Part shown: positions 21,421 to 32,924 of the stretch, piece by piece
Layout of the letters: every line of letters begins with the position of its first letter
Position numbering within the stretch: the first letter of the stretch is position 1
NCBI GenBank assembly: GCA_009746045.1
Contig: RPFO01001075.1
Coordinates: forward strand, 854,561 to 896,473
Source: Mesostigma viride
Taxonomy: Eukaryota > Streptophyta > Mesostigmatophyceae > Mesostigmatales > Mesostigmataceae
DNA: 41,913 nt
Reading direction: 5' to 3'
Translations under genes and position numbers: made by a program
The notes under the pieces: generated by a model
The model's input: only the letters and a program-made list of their open reading frames with translations
What the model was told of the DNA's origin: nothing
Databases searched by the model: none

Positions 21421-21515
21421 ATGTCGCGGCTTGACCCACCTCTACCCATTCAGCAAGGAATATGCATGTGCTGCATGATCTCCCAACGGAGGCATGTTAT
21501 AATTTTATTTGATTC
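21421..21515 (+). mobile_element. LINE-LD copy, 3' part
   Basis: Continues 19409-19422 after the LA insertion: CCCACCTCTACCCATTCAGC, then GATCTCCCAACGGAGGCATG with the CTCC...GGAG hairpin, and an AT-rich tail (TTATAATTTTATTTGATT). Confidence 0.8.
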
Positions 21516-21860
21516 TTTAATGTAGTGTCTTGGGGCATGATGCAGATGAGATTTGTAACTTCCGTGTAATTATGTTTCTAAAGAGATTAGCATAGTACTC
21601 TAAACATGCCCATGCGCATGACACGCAAGTACTAACTTACTTACACCAGACCTGGCAATAAACAAGCATTGATGGGATGGACCCAGCGATACATAATGGG
21701 CGTGCATGCGTAAAAAATATACACTATGCATGGCCCAATGGGCATGCATTCAAATAATTACAAATGAAGGCCGCCATGAGAGCACTGAAGCTAAACCAGA
21801 CCGGGCCACAATTAACCCTCCAGCACCAAAGTTCCACTGCATCATGTAAGACAAGCCTGA
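21516..21860. other. Spacer before the (CATC)n array
   Basis: AT-rich, no gene seen. The open frames that start here exist only because they run into the microsatellite. Confidence 0.5.
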
Positions 21861-22455
21861 CATCCATCCATCCATCCATCCATCCATCCATCCATCCATC
21901 CATCCATCCATCCATCCATCCATCCATCCATCCATCCATCCATCCATCCATCCATCCATCCATCCATCCATCCATCCATCCATCCATCCATCCATCCATC
22001 CATCCATCCATCCATCCATCCATCCATCCATCCATCCATCCATCCATCCATCCATCCATCCATCCATCCATCCATCCATCCATCCATCCATCCATCCATC
22101 CATCCATCCATCCATCCATCCATCCATCCATCCATCCATCCATCCATCCATCCATCCATCCATCCATCCATCCATCCATCCATCCATCCATCCATCCATC
22201 CATCCATCCATCCATCCATCCATCCATCCATCCATCCATCCATCCATCCATCCATCCATCCATCCATCCATCCATCCATCCATCCATCCATCCATCCATC
22301 CATCCATCCATCCATCCATCCATCCATCCATCCATCCATCCATCCATCCATCCATCCATCCATCCATCCATCCATCCATCCATCCATCCATCCATCCATC
22401 CATCCATCCATCCATCCATCCATCCATCCATCCATCCATCCATCCATCCATCCAT
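21861..22455. repeat. (CATC)n microsatellite, about 148 perfect copies
   Basis: 595 bp of uninterrupted CATC without a visible variant. It abuts the truncated 5' end of the LB copy at 22456. Confidence 0.98.
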
Positions 22456-22760
22456 TGATCGGGGTATAGTCCTAGTACAGCCATGCTACGTCCTGGCTAT
22501 GATGAGATTACTTGCCCACGCTCCTAGTGTTATGCCATGCTCACATGGGTCTTATTGCACCCACAGATTGCCGGATCGTTAGCGTGTCCGTTTAGCTAGC
22601 GTTCCCGAATGCAGCTGTGGCATGCCTTAGGCATGAAGGAGACTGGGGGTCTCTGCCCTTTCTCCTGTTGTGCACACACAGGGATTAAAAGCACTTCGGT
22701 GCTCCGTGACTCCCCAACAGGAGCACGTGTTTAATTAATTAATTAATTAATTAATCGGGG
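22456..22760 (+). mobile_element. LINE-LB copy, 3' UTR (unbroken reference)
   Basis: Runs from near GGTATAGTCCTAGTACAGCC to the hairpin GTGCTCCGTGACTCCCCAAC-AGGAGCAC (about 22699-22726) and a (TTAA)n tail (about 22730-22755). It shows the sequence that the split copy at 16312/28865 has lost at its break. Confidence 0.8.
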
Positions 22761-22832
22761 TTAGCTAATGCTCCTTGACTCCCTAATGGGGGCATGAGTT
22801 TAATAAATGAATTAAGTAGTTAGTTAATTAAT
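22761..22832 (+). mobile_element. LB-type 3' end fragment
   Basis: GGGGTTAGCTAATGCTCC, GACTCCCTAATGGGGGCATG and a TTAATAAATGAATTAA tail resemble the sub-family at 14287 and 14476 in opposite orientation. Confidence 0.55.
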
Positions 22833-23929
22833 CAGGTTGATTCAGATGAGGTCTGTGCTGGTTCCTTGTGGACTGGCCAGCCAGGGAGATATCTTCTTAC
22901 ATGGTCAGGCCCTTGCCGACCATGTAAGAACCTGTTAGGCGACGCAGTGGCCAACATTGGACATACCGCCATATGTTTGTCTCCGCGATATGATTTTAGC
23001 TGACATGCAGAGCACAGACACTGTTGGCGTCATCCGCTCAACCCCTCTTATTCATACATGGGACCTCGGATATGTAGGATTAGTAGCGTTGCCCAGGCGG
23101 ACATTGTCAAAGACTACGACCCCCCAGTTGTGGGTCCTAGGAAATTTAACAAGCATGATTGTCTCCTTGTTGATAGGCATTAATTCATCCTTGATGATAG
23201 GCATTGCTTGCGTGCAAGATTAGCTCGAGGCCCATATTTTAGACTACTAGCTGAGCTCTGGACATACATGTAGTTATTGACGTCTTGACGGATATTGACG
23301 TCTTGGGGGACTTCCACTATATCTTCTTTGGGGAATTCAGAGATCCCGGTCCCCCAACATGGACATGAGACTAATTAAAATCAATTAATCAATGTCATGA
23401 ATAGAGCGCGTTCATGACGTTCAGTCATGAACAGAGCCCTAACCTTAAACACATAAGAAAACAATTATGGCGGGCCATGTGACCAATGTAAGAAGCTTAG
23501 CCCCCAAACATATTGTTGTCTCACGTAATGAATCACTTGCTGATCAACAAATCGATGGTTATCTCATAGGCACAATGTACCTCTGACCATCATTGCTGGC
23601 CCATGCATGCATGCACCAATGGCAGCCTACATGACACATACATCGCTTATTTGCCATGTAAAAAATGCGACAAAGTGTCCATATAGGTACTCATAGATTA
23701 GCACAAATTCCTTAGCACGATGTGGACAACTTTACTTAACGGTGAAAGCCTGTCTCGCCCTTATTGCCTTGAGGGTTCCCGGCGATAGGTCCTGTCTGTT
23801 GGTCGACATTTTTCTTTTGCAGCTGGCCATCGTCGGTAGGTATGAATGATCTCGATGCTAGCAATTACGATGATGATACCCGAGGTAGTCTATACCTAGG
23901 ATCGAGAGCTTCTTCTTGTATGGCAATGC
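22833..23929. other. Uncharacterised interior of the CACTA-like element
   Basis: No gene recognised. It holds short direct repeats (TTGACGTCTTG at about 23278 and 23296; TCATGAA...AGAGC at about 23395 and 23428). An open frame at 22957-23223 has no recognisable features. Confidence 0.45.
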
Positions 23930-24129
23930 CGGCAGTTAACTATTACTCCGAATAAAGAGTTAAGAGGTTGGCCCTCGGCAGTCGGCATGGCGATCACGGA
24001 GCGATGACGGGGCGATGACGGGGCGATGACGGGGCGTTGACGCGCGTGATGAATAGGATCTGTTTGACAGGCGGCGGCTATTGGTAATATAGATTGTTGA
24101 TTAAGAGAAGAGTTTAGATGTTGGCCCGT

Positions 24130-24164
24130 GGGCGATGACGGTGACGGCGTCACCGTCATCGCCC
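24130..24164. repeat. 17-bp perfect inverted repeat, 1-nt spacer
   Basis: Arms 24130-24146 and 24148-24164 (GGGCGATGACGGTGACG and its complement). The outer part of the left arm lacks four bases compared with the next unit, so the palindrome stops short. Confidence 0.92.
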
Positions 24165-24410
24165 TCGACGGGCGTCATGAATACGACCTTTTTGATATGC
24201 GGCGGCTATTGGTAATATAGGTCGTTGACTACTACTCCGAATACAAATGTAAAGAGTTAAGAGGTTGGCCCTCGGCTGGCTCGGCATGGCGATCACGGGG
24301 CGATGACGGGGCGATGACGGGGCGTTGACGCGCGTGATGAATAGGATCTGTTTGATAGGCGGCGGCTATTGGTAATATAGATTGTTGATTAAGAGAAGAG
24401 TTTAGATGTT

Positions 24411-24466
24411 GGCCCGTCGAGGGCGATGACGGTGACGACCGTCACCGTCATCGCCCTCGACGGGCC
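24411..24466. repeat. 27-bp perfect inverted repeat, 2-nt spacer
   Basis: Arms 24411-24437 and 24440-24466, beginning GGCCCGTCGAGGGCGATGAC, spacer AC. It is the corresponding palindrome of the second unit and is complete. Confidence 0.95.
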
Positions 24467-24659
24467 CGATGAAAAACCGATGTTTGATATGCGGCAGCTA
24501 TTGGTAGTATAGGTCGTTGACTATCACTCCGAATAAACAGTTAACAGGTTAAGGCCCTCGGCCGGGCGATGACGGGGCGATGACGGGGCGTTGACGCTCG
24601 TGATGAATAGGACCTGTTTAATAGGCGGCGGCTATCGCTAATATATAGGTCGGATATTT

Positions 24660-25090
24660 GTGTAGCACCCCCCTCCTTCCCACGGCAGGTACGCAGCGAC
24701 TCGCTGTTGTGCTGGCTGCAGTTGTGTACCACCTGTACGGTTTTTGTGTACCACCTCCCTCCTTCCCACGGCAGGTACGCAGCGACTCGCTGTTGTGCTG
24801 GCTGCAGTTGTGTACCACCTGTACGGTATTTGTGTACCACCCCCCTCCTTCCCACGGCAGGTACGCAGCGACTCGCTGTTGTGCTGGCTGCAGTTGTGTA
24901 CCACCTGTACGGTTTTTGTGTACCACCTCCCTCCTTCCCACGGGTACGCAGCGACTCGCTGTTGTGCTGGCTGCAGTTGTGTACCACCTGTACGGTATTT
25001 GTGTACCACCCCCTCCTTCCCACGGCAGGTACGCAGCGCCCGGCTGTTGTCCTGGCTGCAGTTGTGTACCACCTGTACGGTATTTGTGTA
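24660..25090. repeat. About 86-bp tandem repeat, five copies
   Basis: Units start at 24660, 24746, 24832, 24918 and 25001, with a partial sixth from 25086. Each has GTGTACCACC, TTCCCACGGCAGGTACGCAG and GCTGGCTGCAGTTGTGTACC. Alternate units end TTTTTGTG or TATTTGTG, hinting at dimer amplification. Because 86 is not a multiple of three and the unit lacks stops, long open frames appear on both strands; these are not taken as genes. Confidence 0.92.
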
Positions 25091-26964
<1,874 letters not shown>

Positions 26965-27390
26965 GCTAGCTTGCTAAGACAATAATGCAGCTTGCAAACG
27001 GCAAGGGCAAGCACCCGGGTAAGAGCAAAGGCAACCGCACGAGCAAAGGAAAGGGAAACTGGAAGAGCAAGCACAAGGCCAAGGAAAGGACAAAGGCACT
27101 TGTGCTTGCCAAAAGGGCAGGCTCAAGGGAAATGACAAGGGCAAGGGCAGGGGCAGGCACAAGGGAAGCGGATAAGGGCAAGGGCAGGCGCAAGGGAAAG
27201 AGATTAGGACAAGTCAAGCACGAGGGAACGGACAAGGGCAAGGGCAGGCACAAGGGAAAAGATGAAGACAAGGGCAGGCACTAGGGAAAGGATGAGGGCA
27301 ACGGCAAACACTGGGGATCAAAGGATAGGGGCAAGGGCAGATGCTAGGGTAACAGTTAGGGCAAAGGCAGGCACAAGAGAAGAATAAGGG
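26965..27390. repeat. Purine-rich degenerate minisatellite (GGGCAAGGGCAGGC-type)
   Basis: Irregular units of about 24-30 bp built from AAGGGCAAGGGCAGGCAC-like words. The Lys/Gly-rich open frame at 26985-27284 ends inside the array, while the repeats continue past it. Confidence 0.8.
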
Positions 27391-27627
27391 GCCGTGAAGT
27401 ATAAGTGGAAATGCGGGTGGCGACATGGGGTTCGATCGGGCCTGCTGATGCAAATGCAGATTTCAACTGCAGTGACAAACACAAGCGTAGACATAGGCAA
27501 CGACAAATTCCTTGCATGCGTGCCTTGCTCTTCACCGGCTGGCTCGTTTGCTAGTTGTCTAACAGTTTCTACCGATAAACATCACTTGCCATTGTAAGGT
27601 CTGCCTTGCTGCCGTGCTAGTGGGTAG

Positions 27628-27862
27628 CTGGGTGATCGTGCTTGTTCCTTGTCAAGGGAGGGATGCATGTGGAGTAGGTGGGTGGGTGTGCTTGTTCCTT
27701 GCCAAGGAAGGGATGCACAAAGGTTAGATAGGTGCACGTGCTTGTTTCTTGTCAAGGGAGGGACGCACAAAGGGTAGGTGGGGGCACATGGTTGTGCCTC
27801 GTCAAGGGCGGGATGCACGAAGGGTAGGTGGGGGCATGTGGTTGGTCCTTGTCTTTTCACCG
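27628..27862. repeat. About 50-bp minisatellite, 4-5 copies
   Basis: Imperfect units around CTTGTTCCTTGTCAAGGGAG and GGATGCAC.AAGGGTAGGTG. No coding role seen. Confidence 0.85.
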
Positions 27863-27988
27863 CCCAAGCGATGGCGATGTAGCATGCATTATACATTTAT
27901 TCGTGCATTAAAAATCACTTTCCTTACAAGCGGCCTTAGCCGACTCCATCTGCCGTTGCCATTTCTCCGTATTGCATTGTCCGGACAC

Positions 27989-28270
27989 GGTTTTTGTGTC
28001 GCAGGTCTTCCCCCGTAAAGGCACAAGCTGCCTGCGCGCGGAATTATGTGCAGACACCTCGGTTTCCAACACGACGGCTTCCCGCACATATCGAGCTCTG
28101 GATGTACAACATCTTCCCCCGGCGCACTTGCTCCCGGATGGAGCTTCTGTGCGGTGCCGACATCCCCGGAGCTGTCCTAAGCACCGCATGGAAACAGTAT
28201 TTCAAGCCACGAAGAGAAGCCACGAATTTGATATTGACTTGATATTGTCGTCAGAAGACTTGATATGCTA
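27989..28270 (+). other. Possible last exon, product unknown
   Basis: GGTTTTTGTGTCGCAG (ending about 28005) looks like a splice acceptor. The open frame after it (LPAHIELWMYNIFPRR...ELLCGADIPGAVLSTAWKQYF) reads like protein and stops at about 28242. A competing frame is open to 28280. A TGTAA motif, the usual green-algal polyadenylation signal, lies at about 28307. No homologue recognised. Confidence 0.25.
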
Positions 28271-28567
28271 TTTTCTGTGAAGGCGTTGGATTTTTGTGCA
28301 TGACATGTAATCCTGCATTTAATAATGAAATTTTTTATGAAATAGGAACTCGTCTTGCATGAGCCTTGCTGCAAATGCCATTCATTTTTTTCCCCCGGGT
28401 AAATGGGTGTTAGGGGTTAGGTTGACCGAAATGATAAGTGAAATCAAAGTGAAATTCTGATAAGTGACATGCGTACCGCAATTCAGAACGACATAGCGAC
28501 ATGATTGTAGTACCGGTAGTGTACGCGAGAAGCATACGACGTCGTAACCTACGGGACCGAGTACCGG

Positions 28568-28720
28568 GATCGTAAATTACCAACTCGTAAATTACTACCT
28601 CGCAAATTACTACCTCGTACCTTACTACCTCGTAAATTACTACCTCGTACATTACTACCTCGTACATTACTACCTCGTACATTACTACCTCGTAAATTAC
28701 TACCTCGTAAATTACGACGT
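28568..28720. repeat. 15-bp subterminal tandem repeat near right CACTA-like end
   Basis: About nine units of TCGTAAATTACTACC with CGTACATTAC variants, 90 to 240 bp inside the right terminus. The same word, more diverged, occurs inside the left terminus. Subterminal repeats are known transposase-binding sites in CACTA elements; that role is inference here. Confidence 0.88.
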
Positions 28721-28808
28721 CGGATCTTACCTCGGATCTAACTCGTAGCTTACGAGAAAGATCCGAACTCGTATGCAAACGGTAAGAGTAAAAGCGGAGT
28801 AACTTACC

Positions 28809-28864
28809 ACCTCGTAATTTACGCCTCGGATGCTTTTTACCACCCTCGGACGAAAAGTATAGTG
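28809..28864 (-). repeat. Right terminal inverted repeat of CACTA-like element
   Basis: Reverse complement of 16440-16495 with one mismatch. It ends CGAAAAGTATAGTG, and LB sequence (AAGGCATGCCACAGC) starts at 28865. Confidence 0.85.
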
Positions 28865-29165
28865 AAGGCATGCCACAGCCGCAATCAGGCGCGCTAGCTA
28901 AACGGACACGCTAACGATCCGGCAAACTGTGGGTGCAATAAGACCCATGTAAGCGTAGCATAACAAGTATAGCGTGGGCAAGTAATCTGAACATAGCCAG
29001 GGCGTAGCATGGCTGTACTAGTACTAGGCTAAGGCTATGGCTGGTTGTGTACTGTGCGTTGGCGGCACGTGACTAGGTGTGTTGGCACAGCTAGGCAAAC
29101 ATTCTAGGTATGGCTGCCGTAGCGGCAGTGACTCCAATGGTTACAAGCTAGGGCTATTGCTATTC
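28865..29165 (-). mobile_element. LINE-LB copy, 5' half (split by the CACTA-like element)
   Basis: On the minus strand it matches 22466-22630 of the unbroken LB copy (GTACAGCCATGCTACG, ATTACTTGCCCACGCT, CGGATCGTTAGCGTGTCCG) up to GGCATGCCTT, where the transposon begins. Confidence 0.8.
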
Positions 29166-29179
29166 TAGCCCGCTGCATG

Positions 29180-30211
29180 GGGGCGTCCACATCTTGTGGT
29201 TGATCATCAGGTCCCCGCGCCCCTCCAGTACACCTTGGGCTTCTGGGGGTCCTGCTTATGGCGGAGGTATTCCAGCCACAGGTCGCGTCGCTGCTGTTGC
29301 TGAGCGGGGGTTAGGTCGTCATCCAGCGTCCAGGTGAGGTCGTGCAACCGCTTGCGACGAGAGAGGAGCCGCTGCTTATCCTCAGGGGAGAGGAAGGTGA
29401 GCAGCCGGACTGCATGGTGGGGTGGCCGCCTTGTCCCGTGAGTGGGGAAGGCGGTGGCACCCACGCAGTTCTACCTCACCTACCAGGCCCATGCGGTGGA
29501 GATGGTGTGGAGCTCGCGGCAGTCAGCGTGCAACCCACAGCTGCCACATCTGCTGCTTGACGGCGTCCTTAAGGGGGTCGCGGAAGGTGTCGGTCACAGC
29601 GGTGGGGGAAAAGATCTGGGCGGCAGAGCGTCTGAGGAGGGAGCAAAGGGCGATTTGTTGCAAGTAATTACGGGCGAGGTTGGGCAGCTTTGCAGCCACC
29701 CGTGGTCGTGCTGCCACCTGACGGCAGGCAAAGGTCGCGGCCCTTCCGACTGTGGATCGAGTTGGTACGTAGCACAATTCCAAAAGCCTGTCCCACGTCC
29801 CTTGAAACAGGACGTGCAGCTGGTCACTCGGACCTTTCTGCCAAAAGTGTGGCTCGTCGATGGGAAATCATGAAACTGGCTGGCTGGCTCGGTGGGACGA
29901 CTGCGCTTGGGCTCAGAACAGGCCGCCGGCAAGGCCGAAGAAGGGGCAGAATGTACCACTCAAACTTGGGAAGTGGTGCTGCTGCCTTCCAGGCCGGGCG
30001 GCGGAACTCTAGGCGTAGCTTTGTGCGTAGCTGCAGGGCTCAGCGCTGCCGCTAAGCTGCGCTGCGTCGAGGTGCGTTTGCTCGTCATGATATTGCGTAG
30101 TAGCTTCGGAAAAATAGATCAGCATGTGCGTCTTAGAAAGACGAAGCGATTGTGATATTCACGGCCGAATTTGGTGGCCAAACATGAAAGTTATGAGCTT
30201 TGCCGTCAGCC
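29180..30211 (-). mobile_element. Diverged LA-type element, copy 4 (5' part interrupted)
   Basis: 5' UTR at about 30060-30211 on the minus strand matches the other LA copies. Its head continues after the insertion at 32222 (TACCTCGTGGCTTGTG). It is the host of the element at 30222-32211. The 3' boundary near 29180 is uncertain. Confidence 0.72.
29207..30089 (-). pseudogene. Broken, diverged ORF1 gene of LA copy 4
   Basis: Starts near MTSKRTSTQRSLAAALS (about 30089) and has EPKRSRPTEPASQF. It is frameshifted through the middle and ends with LTFLSPEDKQRLLSRRKRLH, TLDDDLTPAQQQQRRDLW and KVYWRGAGT. The C-terminal part is clearly the same protein family but far from the other copies, so it is an older or separate sub-family. 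The coiled-coil region is largely lost. Confidence 0.75.
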
Positions 30212-30221
30212 ATGGCGGCTA

Positions 30222-32211
30222 CATATGACCACGAGCCACGAGCCACGAGGTAGCCATGGCTGACGGCGGCGCTCATAACTTTCACGTTTGAGCACCGAAT
30301 TTAGTCGTGAATATCACAATCGCTTCGTCTTTCTAAGACGCACATGCTGATATAATTTTCCGACGCTATTACGCAATATACGATGAGCAAACGCCCATCG
30401 ACGCAACGCAGCCTGACGGCTGCGCTCGGCAATGAAAATACGTCTGCAGCTCCGGCTGCAGCTTCGCCATCAGGGCCGGAAGGCGGTGGTGACACTAGTC
30501 GCGCACTGGTTGTCGCCCAGCACCCCCCCGGGCTTCCTGCCTCGCCCTCAGCCTCGCCCGAGCCAAAACGCAGCCGCCCAACCGAACCAAGCTGGTCTGA
30601 GCGCGACTTTGACGTTGACGGGTTATTTTCCACCTTCGACTATGCCAGACCCGGCTTTTTCGACATGCCACCCATCAAGATACTGGAGCTCGTGTTTTAT
30701 GGGTCATACGCCTCCATTTTCGACCTGTGCCAGCGCCTTCTCAGCCATTACCGCCTCCGCACTGGACCTGACGGCCGGTTTTCTAACCGACCTGAGAACC
30801 TGGCCCGCTGGTCTCGCCCCCGTCTTCAGCTCGCCGCCCTCTTTTCCATCCTTCAGCGCTCTGCCACGGACCTCTGGACCACCTCCCCCTTGACCGAATC
30901 CACCTTCCTCCACCACCTCCAAGAAACCATCTCACAGCACGTGACGCCCCTAGCTGCAGATGTGGCAGCTGTGGGCCGCACGCTGGCTGCTGAGCTCCCC
31001 ACCATCCCCACCGCCACCGCCACCCTCCTCGCCTCCACCCCCCCCCCTCCGCCTCCACCGACTCCATCACCGCCCAGCTCCGCGACATTGACCAACGTCT
31101 TAAGGATAATGCCATCGCTATCGAGGTCCTGCAGAACACCGCGGGCCTCACCGCCCAGGCGGTGAAGGACATTGCCGCCAAGCCAGCCTCTGCTGGCCTG
31201 GCCGGCGATGCTCCTCCCATCACGACCTGGGCGGACATGCTTAAGCAGCACACCACCTCCACCACCTCCGCCGTCGCAGCCCAGCTCCAGCGGCAGACGC
31301 TTGACCTCCGCGAGGAGGCCGAGCTTGCCAAGCGCAGCCTTAACGTCATTGTCAAGAATCTCAAGATGGAGGAAGGTGAGAATTCCGAGAAGCTTGCGCG
31401 TGCTTTTGAGAGAGAAATCCTTGACCGCATGGGCCTTACTGGTGAGATCGAGCTGGCCGCCCACCGCCTTCCCCGCGCGCGGGGTAAGGCAGGGCCGCCC
31501 CCGCTCCTTCTCACCTTTAAGACCCCGGCGGACAAGATTTCTTTTCTCAGACGCCGCAAGCGGCTCGAGAAGACTCTCTTCACCCTTGATGACGACCTGA
31601 CCCTGGCGCAGCAACAACGGCGACGGGAGCTATGGCCGACCTACCTCCAGCTCCGGCAGACCAAGGCGGGGCAGCCGGTGTACTGGAAGGGGGCGGCCAT
31701 CTACGTCGGCCACAAGCCCTGGCAGGCGACCCCCGCGGCCCCAGCGACTCCAGACGCCCCAGCTTAGGGGAATACAGCAGTAGTAGTGTAGAATAGATAG
31801 ACCGTGGCCATGTACATGTACGCCTCCTAGAGGCCCTATTCCAGCTAAGCCACGCGCTTTATGTAATCATGTACATGTGTGCCTATGATGAGCCACACTC
31901 CAGACGATGCCTAGTTTTATTTAGTAATGCTGTGCCCATGCAGAGAGCTGCTCTCTGCTGAGATGCCACGCTCTAGTTTTTGCATAGCCATGATGATCTT
32001 CCCTCTCACAGGCATGCTCCCCCCTTACCCGGGCATAGCGTGATAGACCATGAGGGTGCGGGTGCCCTGGTGCACCTAGAGCAGGGGTAGCTTACATTCC
32101 CACCCCTGCATGAAGTAGCCTAGAATGTATTAAAAGCCATATGCCCCTTCTCAGGGCTATGTGCTACATCTACTCCCAACGGAGTGATGTTGATAATTAA
32201 TTAATTAATTA
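30222..32211 (+). mobile_element. Full-length ORF1-only LA element with 10-bp TSD, copy 3
   Basis: About 1990 bp, flanked by ATGGCGGCTA at 30212-30221 and 32212-32221. Order: a short GAGCCAC head (30230-30250), 5' UTR, ORF1 (30383-31767), 3' UTR with CATATGCCCC, the ACTCCCAACGGAGT hairpin (about 32171-32184) and an (ATTA)n tail. It landed in the 5' UTR of the minus-strand copy 4, so two LA 5' UTRs now lie head to head. Confidence 0.92.
30383..31767 (+). CDS. L1-ORF1p-like RNA-binding protein, with a frame change at a C10 tract
   Basis: Same build as the gene at 19835-21264, and the best-preserved copy. Frame 1 is 30383-31165; the second frame is open to 31767, about 460 codons in all. Parts: a Ser/Ala/Pro-rich N-terminus with EPKRSRPTEP; a middle domain (about codons 75-215) with LELVFYGSYASIFDLC and RPRLQLAALF; C10 at 31038-31047; a coiled coil (about 31060-31330); an RRM-like domain starting LNVIVKNL near 31336; and a C-terminal domain with AQQQRRRELWPTYLQLRQ. 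Apart from C10 there is no disabling change that I can see. It is nearly identical to the other copy at both ends but strongly diverged in the middle domain. It probably binds element RNA; the family parallel is L1 ORF1p. Confidence 0.78.
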
Positions 32212-32221
32212 ATGGCGGCTA

Positions 32222-32490
32222 TACCTCGTGGCTTGTGTCTGATGAAAAAGATGACGGACAGTGCACGCATGCTACCGTGGTGTTCGCACCTTTCCTCTCA
32301 GACGACTACTTGTCGCTTACACAACGTTAGACCGCCATGCGTCCAGAAATAAATTAATTAATAAGCACATGACTGCGTGGGTGCCAATTCATACACAGAG
32401 TTTCAACCCTATAAGGAGGGAGGGCGCCATATGTAGCTTTCTCTCACACAACGTGCACATACAGCCAAAGTGGGCAGACCAGGAATAATT
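32222..32490. other. Spacer between LA copy and LB-type end
   Basis: The first 15 bases are the displaced head of LA copy 4. The rest (a TTAATTAATAA stretch and unique sequence) shows no gene. Confidence 0.5.
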
Positions 32491-32690
32491 AATTAATGTG
32501 CTCCGGCCTTTGGCCGGAGTCATGGAGCACCTCACACCTGAGTGCTTTAATCCCTGAGTGTGCACAGCGGGCAGGGGGGAAGAAGCCCCCCCCCGGTCCC
32601 GCATGCATGCCACAATCGGATCCGTCGAAACGATACGGCATTCCCTGTGGGTGCAATATGACCCGTGTGTGAGCATCGCATTACTATATT
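32491..32690 (-). mobile_element. LINE-LB-type 3' end
   Basis: Minus strand: TTCCCTGCCC-like UTR, a GCACTCAGG word, the hairpin CTCCATGACTCCGGCC...GGCCGGAGCAC, and an AATTAATTAATT tail at about 32483-32492. The hairpin stem differs from LB at 22700 but remains paired. Confidence 0.65.
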
Positions 32691-32699
32691 GACGTGGCC

Positions 32700-32890
32700 A
32701 GGCCTCCGCAAGGCTGCGACCTGCTCAGCCTGGTAGGTACCTCCTCACGTGGGACGGGCCCAGCAATTAATGCTAGATGCCGCAAGGCCCGCACTTTCAA
32801 GGAGCAGCTAGTCGAGGACATGTGGGGCCTACTAGGCCTCAAGATGATGCCATGATGGACAAGGCCAAGTGGGCCCAGGTTGTAGAGGAC
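32700..32890 (+). pseudogene. LINE ORF2 C-terminal fragment
   Basis: Encodes, with frame damage, KARTFKEQLVEDM and MDKAKWAQVVEDI, matching the minus-strand ORF2 end at 14690-14840 (RQLVEDMGGLGL, MMDKAKWAQVIEDNEPP). This is a LINE C-terminal region. It ends at a poly-C run of 18-19 bases (about 32887-32905), after which GAGGACATTG is repeated. Confidence 0.65.
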
Positions 32891-32924
32891 ATTGGACCCC
32901 CCCCCCCCCCCCCAATGAGGACAT

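Larger units (their letters stand above)
23930..24658. repeat. About 297-bp higher-order tandem repeat with large palindromes
   Basis: About 2.5 units, each built of two related halves that share GCGGCGGCTATTGGTAATAT. Unit starts lie at about 23954, 24251 and 24534 (AAAGAGTT or AAACAGTT). Each full unit also has GCGATGACGGG tandem copies and one near-perfect palindrome. Confidence 0.85.

Noticed and set aside
21724-22582. Long WMDG and SIHP repeat proteins on both strands
   Set aside because: They are translations of a perfect tetranucleotide microsatellite and are open in every frame; no coding signal.
26985-27284. Lys/Gly-rich 99-residue basic protein
   Set aside because: It lies in a purine-rich minisatellite that continues past its stop; no start context or domain.
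28568-28720. CRISPR array
   Set aside because: Units are contiguous 15-mers without spacers, in a eukaryotic transposon end.
28410-28871. A 153-residue frame with YEVV repeats
   Set aside because: It is the translation of the 15-bp subterminal repeats and terminal inverted repeat of the CACTA-like element.
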